From Acanthochromis polyacanthus (taxonomy: Eukaryota > Chordata > Actinopteri > Pomacentridae), in assembly GCF_021347895.1 (NCBI RefSeq), contig NC_067118.1:37933755-37997754 (forward strand): a DNA stretch of 64,000 bases, in the 5' to 3' direction. Under the pieces are notes generated by a model that saw nothing but the letters and a program-made list of their open reading frames with translations, made no database searches and was not told the DNA's origin. This document shows, piece by piece, positions 27,301 to 36,580 of this stretch. Each line of letters begins with the position of its first letter. The first letter of the stretch is position 1. Made by a program: the position numbers and the translations under genes.

Positions 27301-30300
27301 AAAGGAACATTATCACACGCTGTTCACACTCAGAACTGAATATAGAACCCATGTAAAGGTGTGCTAAACAGTCTTCTTCTGAATGCCTGAGGAACACATT
27401 TATCAACACGGTGCACCTGCACTGGGCCTTACAGAGGAACAGTACCTGCAATAATAACAGAGTCGGTCCGAGCTGGTCCAAATTTCAGAGTCATCTCATG
27501 CTTGTGCTTGTGTACCGCCAAATGGTCCTCATTGGTAAACCTCTGGAGCAAGTGAAGAGGAAGAAAACAGGCAAGATAAGACCATTATATGAATTAGCCT
27601 ACAGGTAATGGTAACTGTGTCCTAGTGAGCTGCAGAGACAGACTGATTACATTAACCCAGATATCATAGTGCAAAAATCACAGACAGATAATCTCTTGGA
27701 GATGCAGCCTATAAACATTCTGTGACGAACCACAAAGAAAACAGTATCTGTGGGGGACAATTCCTTATGTCTAAAAAGCCCTGCAGAGGCCCATTACAGC
27801 CACAGGATACAGGCTTAAATATCCATACAGCGAGTACAAATTCCTAGAAAAAAACATGAAGTGATAGTATGGATGAGGTCTACAGTTACTGAAATGATTT
27901 CAGTAACAGGAATGAGCAGCAGATGAAAATGGCAACAACTCAATGAATAAGTGCAAAGACTACTGTCACGGCAAACGGATATCAAACGATCAAAGCAGAT
28001 CCTGCAAATGGAAGTGGAACTCACAAACATATGGATAATGTAAACTGTGCTTCTCTAGAGCTCTACATTAGTGCACATTCTGTTTCCTATCGGGTATCCG
28101 GAGTGGAAGCTGCAGGAGGTCTGGCAGTAGGACAAATCAGACATGTCATGGAGAGCACTGACAGCCGTCCTCTGAGACACGGAACTTCTTCTTTTGAGAA
28201 GTGGCGAAGTGATTCACTCGGAGACGTAGGAGGAATAATCTCTGCTCTGGCACCAGCCTATTCACCATTCACTGCAGCCTATTTTAGGGCGCCGCGTTGC
28301 AGTTCAGTCGTGAGAGTGAAGTGGAAACACAGTCAAGTGTCAGGGGCCTTATTTTTAGCCTTACCAGGCAGCATCACCAATACAACTACACGTCTCATCT
28401 GTCTCTTCCCTCTGAACATGGCGGCTAGGTCTAGAAGAGGAAACTATCTTCAACTAATCTCCCTGTGTGAGATAATAGCAGCTAGGATTACCCCTCCCCA
28501 AGCAATAAAAACTGCCCATCATCTAATGGGTGGGCTGTTGCTGCTGTTGTTGTTGTTGTTGTTGTTAACTTGGTAAAAGGAAAACCCCAAGCAAAGCCAG
28601 GAGTCAATCATTCCTGGGTCTATTACGGGCATGATTCAGATTTTCCTGGTAGACAACTGTTGGTGGTTAAGGGCAGTAGTAAAACTGTATTTGTACATAA
28701 TATACTTGTAACATAGAAGGAAGTTTCATAACCCAAACGTATAAATATAATCAAGCTGATATTATTATCCCTCCTGTTGTCCTCATTTACAGGCACCAAA
28801 AAATATTGTTTCTTTGTCTGAAAAAAATCCAAAAATTCAGCAAAAAACATTCCCCAAATTTCTGAAAATTTGCAAAACCTTCAGGAAGAAAATTTCAATA
28901 ATTCCTTAAAAGTTTCCCCTAAACGTTTTTTTTTTTTAAATCCCCCAAATTTGGCAAGAAAATTCTTGCAAATATTTTCAAAAAATGAGTAAAAATCTTT
29001 CAAAAAAATCCTGAAAATATCTAGAGTGATTACATATATATCAGTAAAACTTCTAATATTTTCTTTAAGAACATTCACCCAAAAAATCATTTTTTTGGTG
29101 AATGTTCTTTAGAAACATTTTTAACATTTCTTTTTTTCATCAAAAAATTATTTAAAGATTTTCCAAAAATGTTGAAAACGTGGACATCAGAAGTTTCCCT
29201 GTGAAATTTTTTTTCCTTCACATTTTCAAACTTTAAAACGGGTCATTTTTTTTACCCGCAGGACAACATGAGAGTTACAAGCCAGCAAAATATTTAGAAT
29301 TGACACTAGGTATACTACAGGTAGTTAGCAAATGTGTAGGACTGAATATTTTAGACACCAACCAGAATGTATTTATAACACAGAGGATTGGAAAGTGTCA
29401 GATCAATTATTTTTCAGGTTTGTAGTTCTGTTGAAGTATTATTTTATCTGATGAATGCTGATAATTTTTTTTTTACTTTTGTCAATTCTAGATCATCTTT
29501 TATTTCTGTAAACTTCTTCTTTGGCTGCTTGTGCTTTAATAGCCCATACAACCTGTGCTTACCAATGTTTTTACAATACTTTTGGATGAATGACTGTGTT
29601 CCGTGAAAGGTGTCGCTTATAGTAACAAACCTTCAGAGAAATGACTCATAACTTTTCTACTACAAAGAGTTTTTCACTGTTTTGGAATAAGAAAAAATTC
29701 AACCTAACTCTAGCTGCAGTGGGTAGCTTTAATCAGAAATGGAAAAGTCATTACCATAATGGGCTGAAGCTGCAGTGAAGGACTTTTACATGGAAATAAC
29801 GCCAAGCACATTAAAGTTCACGCAATGCAAACTTGAGTCTGCTAGCCCCTGGTGAATCTCTTGGTGTTTTGTCGTATACTTTAGCTTGTAGCTTTAAATC
29901 TGGTGTCTCTGGTGACATTCCCGTGCTTTTGTACCGGTTCTGACGTGTTCTACGTCAATCAGCAATGTTTGTTTTGCCAGAGATGAAAACAGCAGCAACT
30001 GTAGCAACAGAGACAGAGTAAGCTCGAGCAACTGCGACTATAGTGGAGTTTACCAGGGGGAAAACCTGTGAAGTGTATCAGAAAAGTTTCCGATGCGCTT
30101 GATAAAAAACAAACCGTTAAAAAAATGGTTAATTGGCAGCGAGGACAAGCATTGTAGGCATGTACTGACAGTGTGTGTCATTTTTCTTCACATTGCAGGC
30201 TTAATTATCAGCCACAGAGCCACATATTTCCCTGAGGACTTGGCAGACACCAAAAGAGAGTTAAAAAAAAGTGACATTAGTCTAATATTTGTCACATGGC

Positions 30301-31681
30301 CAAAAAAACAACTCGAAAAGCATGATAACACTGATCTGTAGCCGAACAGCTAACACGCTTACAGAGACAACTTTATGCAGTAATAACATTTCGGTTCAAT
30401 TGTGTTTCCACTTTATTCTTGCCCTCGAGCGTAAAAAGCAATGAGTGAAATAATGTGGTGTTAAAATTTGTGATTCTCCTGTAAAATTCACTGAAACATC
30501 TGGTGCTATATTACACACCCAGACTTGTTTATACAGCAGTTTAACACTCAAACAACGCAGGCGAGAGTTCCACAGCTGCAGACCCGCACCGTCGCCGACG
30601 TCAGTTTGCCTCGAAAAGCTTTCATGTGATTCCGTTGTTTTAAATGTCAACTAAATTAATAATGGTATTTACAAATGAAATATTCAGAGTATTTACATCA
30701 CAGAGACATGTCAAAAGGGAAGAAGTTGTGCCTGTGTGTCCACGATGTTCTGGGAAGAAAATAACCAAACAGATCATCATTTATTCATCGAACATGCATG
30801 TTTAACTGCTCTGAACCACAATCCAGCAGATGACTTCTGATCAGTGAATGGAAGATGTCTGATGAATCCCAAATGTTTCACAAAGACACTAACGCCTTCT
30901 TCCTCCGGACCCCAGGAGAGACAAACTAGCTCTGAGGATATCACACCCTGCTAAACACAGCACCAGACAGCTAAATGAGCACAACATCAGACGTGACATT
31001 TCCTGTGTTGAATAATCATGAGTCCTAGAACGCACTTCTTTTAAAAATTTTTTCTTCTTCTTTTTCTGTGATATAAAGCCAAGCCCCGACAAAAAACCAC
31101 ACAGCTGGCATGTGAGCGCACTACTGGCACTCAGCTGAGTCACTGCCGTGGCTCAAACCTGTGTCTGCAGGCACTAGAAGTCAGCAGTGACAGGTTGAAA
31201 CAATAACTGTGCTCTGATTACTCACTGGAGCTTCCAGTGAGTCACTGCTGAAGGAGACAGCATTGTCTGACAAGACAGCATGCTAGCTACAATGTATGTT
31301 ATCAGTGGGATGTTCATTAAGAGTTGCGTAATTCACAGTCAGGTACATTATGCTGGTAGTGAGAGGTGAAGCTGGCAAACTAGAGGTGCTTTCAGGGTTA
31401 AGTTGTCTTGTAGTATATATAGAAAGCTTAGTTCCACTGGAACAAAGTGTCTTCTCAAGTATTATGCATTTAATTTTGCTTTTAATGAGCTTTCTTTAAA
31501 AAGTAGAATAGTTTCTATCATTAGTAGTGACTGTGAACCTCTGGAGAGCGCTTAGAAAGAGACAAAAATGTCAGTCCATACCATATACACATGCACACAC
31601 CTGAAACCCGGGACATGCAGGGAGAGGACTTACCTGTCCACAGCCAGGAGCGTTGCACACGAAAGGTCGATCGTCCCCCAT
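21164..31681 (-). CDS. atf7: atf7, activating transcription factor 7 (11 coding exons)
   Basis: ATF7 is a nuclear bZIP factor of the ATF2 family. It binds CRE and AP-1-type sites as a homodimer or with Jun/Fos and answers stress kinases. Eleven exons join in perfect phase to 1464 nt, 487 aa (human about 494). Order of parts: a C2H2 zinc finger with C9, C14, H27 and H31; the activation-domain phospho-acceptors T51 and T53 in QTPTPT; a Pro/Ser-rich middle with VKEE and VDSSPPGSP; the SEAKM|RLKAAL block; the basic region (about 335-354, ERNRAAASRCRQKRK); and a leucine zipper with leucines at 360, 367, 374, 381 and 388. The start MGDDRPFVCNAPGCG is the ATF7 form (ATF2 begins MSDDKPFLC), so ATF7 is firm over ATF2. 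Teleosts may carry two copies; I cannot tell which this is. Confidence 0.97.
22273..22378 (-). CDS. atf7: atf7 coding exon 10 (leucine zipper)
   Basis: This 106 nt exon encodes NEVSLLRNEVAHLKQLLLAH then KDCPVTTLQKKTAYL. It completes the zipper heptads and the conserved LLLAHKDCPVT segment. Acceptor CCCTCTTAG, donor TTAG|GTGAG. Confidence 0.97.
22708..22896 (-). CDS. atf7: atf7 coding exon 9 (basic region)
   Basis: This 189 nt exon holds the DNA-contacting basic region, DERRQRFLERNRAAASRCRQ then KRKLWVCSLEKKAEEL, and the first zipper leucines. NxxAAxSR core residues are all present. Confidence 0.97.
23078..23880. mobile_element. CACTGCAAAAA-type miniature element, interrupted
   Basis: It starts CACTGCAAAAACTCAAACTC and TTACCAAGTCTATTTGTC and ends TTGTTTTGAGAGGGCCAATT followed by TTTTCCCGTGT. 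These are the two halves of a very common vertebrate miniature element with ends that mirror each other. Copy B is inserted in the middle. It lies in an atf7 intron. Confidence 0.65.
23264..23653 (+). mobile_element. piggyBac-like miniature element, copy B (nested)
   Basis: It is related to copy A: GGGTCAAATTGACCTGTTTT and AAAGAAAATATTAGAAC match. The right end reads GAGGACAACAGGAGGG then TTAA. The left flank TGAA differs from TTAA by one base. It sits inside another miniature element. Confidence 0.65.
23980..24129 (-). CDS. atf7: atf7 coding exon 8
   Basis: This 150 nt exon encodes RLKAALSQQSPSGHSMGLMA through QLLVQQPDAPSPAQPQ. Acceptor TCCTGCAG, donor CAG|GTACT. The region before the bZIP is shorter than in human. 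Confidence 0.95.
25715..25834 (-). CDS. atf7: atf7 coding exon 7
   Basis: This 120 nt exon encodes LARPMCMVPNIPGIPGPPLG, a Ser/Gly-rich stretch, and HSEAKM. Its donor ATG|GTCAGC is weaker than the others, but the SEAKM|RLKA junction is the family's usual exon boundary. Confidence 0.94.
25939..26032 (-). CDS. atf7: atf7 coding exon 6
   Basis: This 94 nt exon encodes SPTSHYPMMMLPSGQAVPVL and PGPVQMPSVIN, equivalent to human LANGQTMPVLPGPPVQMPSVI. Acceptor TTTTCCAG, donor AAT|GTAAG. Confidence 0.94.
26320..26468 (-). CDS. atf7: atf7 coding exon 5
   Basis: This 149 nt exon encodes DSPPRNSAPTPTIVRPGSLP, LHLGFDALQPTMPSPTSVIT and QAPPSNRTLG. TPTIVRPGSLPLHLG is identical to human ATF7. Acceptor CTTCTAG, donor GG|GTGAG. 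Confidence 0.95.
26666..26830 (-). CDS. atf7: atf7 coding exon 4
   Basis: This 165 nt exon encodes LPAANSVALDMSLQTPSDVK, then VKEEAPVEVDSSPPGSPE and on to VKVK. It includes a VKEE sumoylation-type motif. Acceptor ACTTCTCAG, donor AAG|GTAGG. Confidence 0.95.
27155..27267 (-). CDS. atf7: atf7 coding exon 3
   Basis: This 113 nt exon encodes DQTPTPTRFLKNCEEVGLFN then ELASSFEQDDDDKRAKNS. It carries T51 and T53, the stress-kinase phosphorylation sites of this family. Confidence 0.96.
27446..27542 (-). CDS. atf7: atf7 coding exon 2
   Basis: This 97 nt exon encodes RFTNEDHLAVHKHKHEMTLK and FGPARTDSVIIA, the second half of the zinc finger with its two histidines and the start of the activation domain. 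Acceptor CTCCAG, donor G|GTACTG. The intron before it is 4.1 kb. Confidence 0.96.
28250..28430. promoter_or_regulatory. CpG-containing patch in atf7 intron with MEF2- and YY1-like sites
   Basis: Inside the 4.1 kb intron after atf7 coding exon 1, TTATTTTTAG at 28349-28358 fits the MEF2 consensus and GAACATGGCGGC at 28414-28425 resembles a YY1 site. GGCGCCGCG lies nearby. This could be an internal enhancer or promoter. The motifs are seen; their function is inference. Confidence 0.3.
28539..28567 (+). repeat. GTT trinucleotide repeat
   Basis: About eight GTT units (TTGTTGTTGTTGTTGTTG), an ordinary microsatellite in an atf7 intron. Confidence 0.85.
28769..29274 (-). mobile_element. piggyBac-like miniature element, copy C
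   Basis: This is an inverted copy: CCCTCCTGTTGTCCTCATTT at its left end equals the reverse of copy B's right end. GGGTCATTTTTTTTACCCGC lies at the other end. Flanks TTAT and TTAC suggest decayed TTAA sites. It lies in the first large atf7 intron. Confidence 0.6.
31634..31681 (-). CDS. atf7: atf7 coding exon 1
   Basis: Sixteen codons, MGDDRPFVCNAPGCGQ, the first half of the zinc finger. The transcribed exon begins at 31705 after a TCTCCCACAG acceptor, so 24 nt of leader are included. Donor CAG|GTAAG. Confidence 0.96.
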
Positions 31682-34600
31682 TTTTGCAAAAAGCTTGCAA
31701 TGTAACTGTGGGAGAGGAGAAGAGGAGAACATTGCCACGGCTTTTCGAGATTGGCGAACTGGCAAATCCTGAAAACAACAAAACAGGGATGCTGTGGCTT
31801 GTAGTCTTTAGTCTGAGCAGGAAGCCGAATGCTATTTAAAAATAACCCTGGCAAGGAGGAAAACACGCACAGAGGCAGCGAGAAGAAGTTTCCCTGGTGA
31901 TACTTCCTTCACACAGGGGGGCTTGTGTTTGGCCAATGAGGAGCGGCTTACGAGAGAGGACGGCAGCTACCGTTCACGCAAAGACATCTCCCTCTCCTTC
32001 TGCCTCTGTCTCATTTTCGCTCTACTCCGATCCCTCCTTCTCTCATTACCACTCCTTCTCCTCACCTCTCCAGCACCTTGCAACCTTTCCCCTTCTTGTG
32101 CCTCTCTGTTCAGCGTCACTCGCTCTCTGATTCTCTCTCTGCACTCTGCCTCTGTTTCAGTCATCTCCACATCCACTTACTGCCGTCTCACAGGTGAATT
32201 CACAGCACTAATACCATACGTTGGCTCATTCACACTTACCTGTTACTGTAGCTCACTCGTACTTGTTAACCTCTTTTTCTTTTCTCGTGAATACCAACGA
32301 TGCTACGATACTTTCAGTATGAGTGCTGGTGCTTTCATAAAATAACGTAAACGAGGGGAGAGTGACATGAGAAGAACGAATAGGGCGGAGGCGTTTCATT
32401 GTCATTTGACTCAGACATAACAGTCAAATAAGTTTAGAAGACGGTGCCGCTTACTGAAGTTTAAGCCCAGGAAAAAACAACCTTAAACTGTTACGTTTAA
32501 GTGACAAGCATTTCAAAATATATACTAAATATTGTAAAATCTTTTGTGAATTTCACAAAAGTCTAAATTTTAAAAGCATATGAAAGCACTGTTACTACAG
32601 TTTAATAGGCTTACATAGTATAAGCTCAGATATATGCCACAAAAATGTTAGATTTTATTCTAAAATGATCATTTTGACTTAAAATTATTCATGAATGAAT
32701 ACTCCTTTTCTGTGGAGGCTCACATCCGATATGTTTGTACCGATTCCAATAACACAGAATGACAGATTTTATTAGTCAGGTATTGGCACAGAATAAATAT
32801 TTTATTATACTGTAAAAATAGTGGCACATAAGGATAGCTCTGAACACTAAAGCTGTGCAAAGCTTCTATCAGCAACTCAACCCCATCCCCGACTCCACCA
32901 AAGCACCCCACCCTGCTCTGCTCCGAGCGGCTGAAAAACGCTCCATGTGAAGACAAACTGGGAAGTTTAGAAAAATAACTCATTAAATTTAAATCAGGGG
33001 ATCGGTGGGGAGGGGGAGCGGTGGGCATTAATGTTTTAGCACTCTCAGCTGGCCTGAAGTGACGTCTGGCAGCTATTACACAATGCTGTCCCGCTAACAG
33101 AGTAGCAACCACCAACACGCATCAAGGACTTTGTTATGTATACAAGCAGACACAATTCAATGAACAAAAGCCGCTGAATATTGCGTATACGCTGCATATG
33201 TAGTGTACGCAGTGTAAGATCACACAGTCATGAGCACAAATAGCATCTACGTTTAAAGATTTTTTACCAAACCTTCCAAATTTACATCCAAGATTTTGTT
33301 CCTCCTAAACTTTTACTTTCACTATGCTTCGTCTCTAAGCTTTTGTGCTGTTTTGACTTGTTTGTAAAACTTGCTCCGTCGTGTTAATTTTAAAAGTTGC
33401 TTCAGAAGCCTAATACATGCAGCTAATCCACTGACTGGAAAGCAAGCTGCAGTAAAACTGTTAAGTATTATAATATTACTGAGTTACCGACCACATTAAC
33501 CTCTGTTGTACCTATTACATGAGTTGAGAATGTCGTCTAACATTATTGAGTGGGACAGATTATTCATTATTTTGGCGAGGCATAAATGTCTGAAAGTTTT
33601 CCCAATGTTGAAGTCAGTATATTTTCCTCCTTCCTCCCTCCATTTCTCCCTCTGCCGAGGACAGCTGCCCCCGAGCCAACACATGATTACTGAGGCATTG
33701 CGCTGGAATACGACGCTCTCCCATGACGCTGAGCCTGTAACTGTTGTGTCTCTCAGCTCCATGTATTTATGAGCAGAGGGGTCTGCATCGTGTTGCGAGC
33801 AGAAGCTGCCCCTCTCTGCAGACATCAAAGTCCATAAAGCGAAGCCGTCTGATTTTCTGCAGACCTCCCATGCTCTGGAGAAAGGCAGCAGGTCAGTGCC
33901 AAGGCCCTCACAAAGTGCCTCCAATCCACCGAGTCTATTTGGGCAGAGATGTGTCTGCAAACGAGATACTCCATCTAGCTCGTTATACCAAGGGTGTGGA
34001 CTGTGTGGGGAAATGGACACATCTGGCGTGAGGAGTGGGAACAGATTTCAGAGTTTACATCTTACTAAAGACATGCTAGACATTAACTTGGCTGAGCTGG
34101 CACCAACATGAAATGTGGGATTTGATTTTGTGGAAAGTCCACCATAAATTCCAGATGACAGGGGTGGAAAATACCACTTGTTGTCATAGCTGCCCCAACC
34201 AATATCTTAACCTGATTAAAACAGATGTGTTGAGGACTTTTCTTCAGCAGCGCTATCTGTAATCCTCTGCTAGAATCAGATGTATGTAGAAAAAACGGTG
34301 CTGCTAATTTACTACTTTGAATGTCACATGAGTCTCACTAACAGTAAACTGAGAATAACTGAATGAGTTGACAGTTTAAAGTTTTACAGCACTCTGTACA
34401 ATGTCTGCTTCATGTAGGCCTCAACTGCACATCAGACACAATAAATCAGTCGGCCAGTCACATCAGTCCTGATGCACGCCACTCATATTCATTACAGGCC
34501 TTGATATCAAGTGCACTTATTTTAGCCTTCTTTCATCCAAGGTGACATGGAAGTACTCAAAGTGCCCTAATTCCTGTCCTTCTCATTGAGCTGCTGCCAA

Positions 34601-36460
34601 AGTCCCACCGTTAACTTGGATTTCTCCGACTCAGCAGGTGTGGGGGAACAAGTCCCAGCTATAATCAGCCACAGCCATCCAGTGTTTGATGCAGCCTGCT
34701 AGGAAACTGACTAAACAAACTGTATTAATAGCTCGCGCTGCAGCCATGACTCTGGAATCTGAGGCTTAAATTGCCAAAGGGTAGGGGAGACCCCACAAAA
34801 AGAAAAAGAACCGAAGGAGGGAGAGAGAGAGCAAATTTGTGAAATAGTGAAAAGAAAGGAAACGCCGGTCAGCAGTTGGTAAGTATCATAAATATTTGCA
34901 GGGTAACAGGTGAAGTCTGTGAGCTTTTGTGACAGGACATCTCGGCTGCGGCTGGCTACGTGCAGCAGCCGATATGTATTTATGTAAGCAAAGCGAACAC
35001 AAGATTTAGTAAATGGAACAAATGAAATTCTATATCCGCGTCTGCATAACTAACAAGGCCTAAAAGCTGAATCCATGCCGAGCCAGCAGACAATGCAGGA
35101 CAATACAGGATGGACCCCAGGCAGTTTTCTAAAATTAAATCAGAAACACTGTGCCGATTTGATTTGTGGTCCGCAGCTCTAACAAGCACTGACTGTGAGG
35201 TGTTGATTCCATAACCGGCAATTTAAAAGAAAAACAGGGCAATGTTTTGTATGGTTTTACACCAGAAGCAGGAGCAATATAGCCTTTAATGCTTTGCTTA
35301 ATAATTTATACTTAATGCTCTATAGTATCATCGGTCCAGTAATGAATTAACAAATCAATAATTGAATAGACTAACTTGAAATCTTTCACATCAACCTAAA
35401 AGCATGCATTTATTCACTAGTACAGAACATTTATGTGGCAGTGAAATTCAAATGTATGTCATTAGTGAGAGTGGGTCAAGACGTCTGGACCAAACATACT
35501 GCAGTTTTCTCTATGTGATGGAATGAAGTACAACTCTGCCAAAAACATGACCTACATTCCTAACGAAGGTGTTGACATGGGGATAGGGATCGTGGGGCGT
35601 TCAACAGTTCAAATTGCAATACTATGGATATCATTATTACTTGAGACTTGAGGTTTTTTTTCCAGACTTCTTGCACACCCAAATAATCACCACAGCACAT
35701 TCTATCGCAAATAAAACAAAACAAAATTGATCCAAACACGCGAAAGAAGTCAAAATGAATCCCCAAAGTCCTTCAAACTTTTAGTTCCTTCTTCCAGACA
35801 ACGCTGACTGGGTTGAAAAGGTTTGTCTTTTTTAGCCTCCATTACCTCCTGGCTACGTACGGACACATTTAGCCCAGCCTTTTCCCGTAACAAGACCGCC
35901 CTTTCTTCTCAGCAATTGGCCATAAGCACGTCAGTCAGCGGCACCTAAAGCACGCATAGCTTTGAACCCTGTCAATAACAGCAGCGAGTCGAATCTTATT
36001 GGTTCAAATCACGAAATCAACTTTTTTTGTATCCACGCAAAACTAATGGCTAGCTGCCGTGGCTAGCGTTAACAACAGGCCGAACGCACGTTTAAAGTGA
36101 GCAACAACAGCGCCAGTAACACTTTATGCCATGACAACAAACGGGCTCCAACGCCGATTTAATCGCACCCAAAGTCAACCGGAGTATTTTAAAGGCGGTT
36201 GAAGGCAAATTAAAATCGCAAAAAGCTCAACAAAGCTAGCAGTTGGCTGGTTAGCGGACTGACACTTGAGTGCAAAGCGAGACAGTGGGTCCGAATGAAA
36301 CGTTGGAGCTGCCACAACAGTTTTGACAATTACAACGACGCGTTGTTCGGGCAACAACTAACGCCGAAAACTGTCGCGCCGAGTGCAACTTTGTTATAGA
36401 TGAGTGCAGTCGACATATCTGTGGTGAATTTAAAGGTTAATAAAGTGTTTACAAACTCAC

Positions 36461-36580
36461 CCTCGCGCCCCTCTCTCTCTCTGACTCCCCTCTCCTCTCC
36501 TCTCTCTTGGAATTTGGCACGCCCCTCGACGTCGAGTTCTCGCGAGAGTTCAGGAGCCACACTTTGAAATATGTATCCAG
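36461..36580 (-). promoter_or_regulatory. atf7: atf7 CpG promoter and non-coding leader exon (inferred)
   Basis: A minus-strand donor CGAGG|GTGAG lies at 36460, downstream of a purine-rich GA tract. At 36538-36547 there is a perfect TCTCGCGAGA palindrome, a known core-promoter element of CpG promoters bound by BANP. A second palindrome, CTCGACGTCGAG, is at 36525-36536. The leader would splice to the acceptor at 31706. Confidence 0.6.

Noticed and set aside
32720..33118. 132-codon minus-strand ORF in the first atf7 intron
   Set aside because: Lies between the leader and the first coding exon without an ATF7-like sequence or compatible splice frame. Treated as chance.
33496..34020. 174-codon minus-strand ORF in the first atf7 intron
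   Set aside because: No recognisable domain or family motif, not part of the ATF7 protein, and plus-strand frames of similar quality overlap it.
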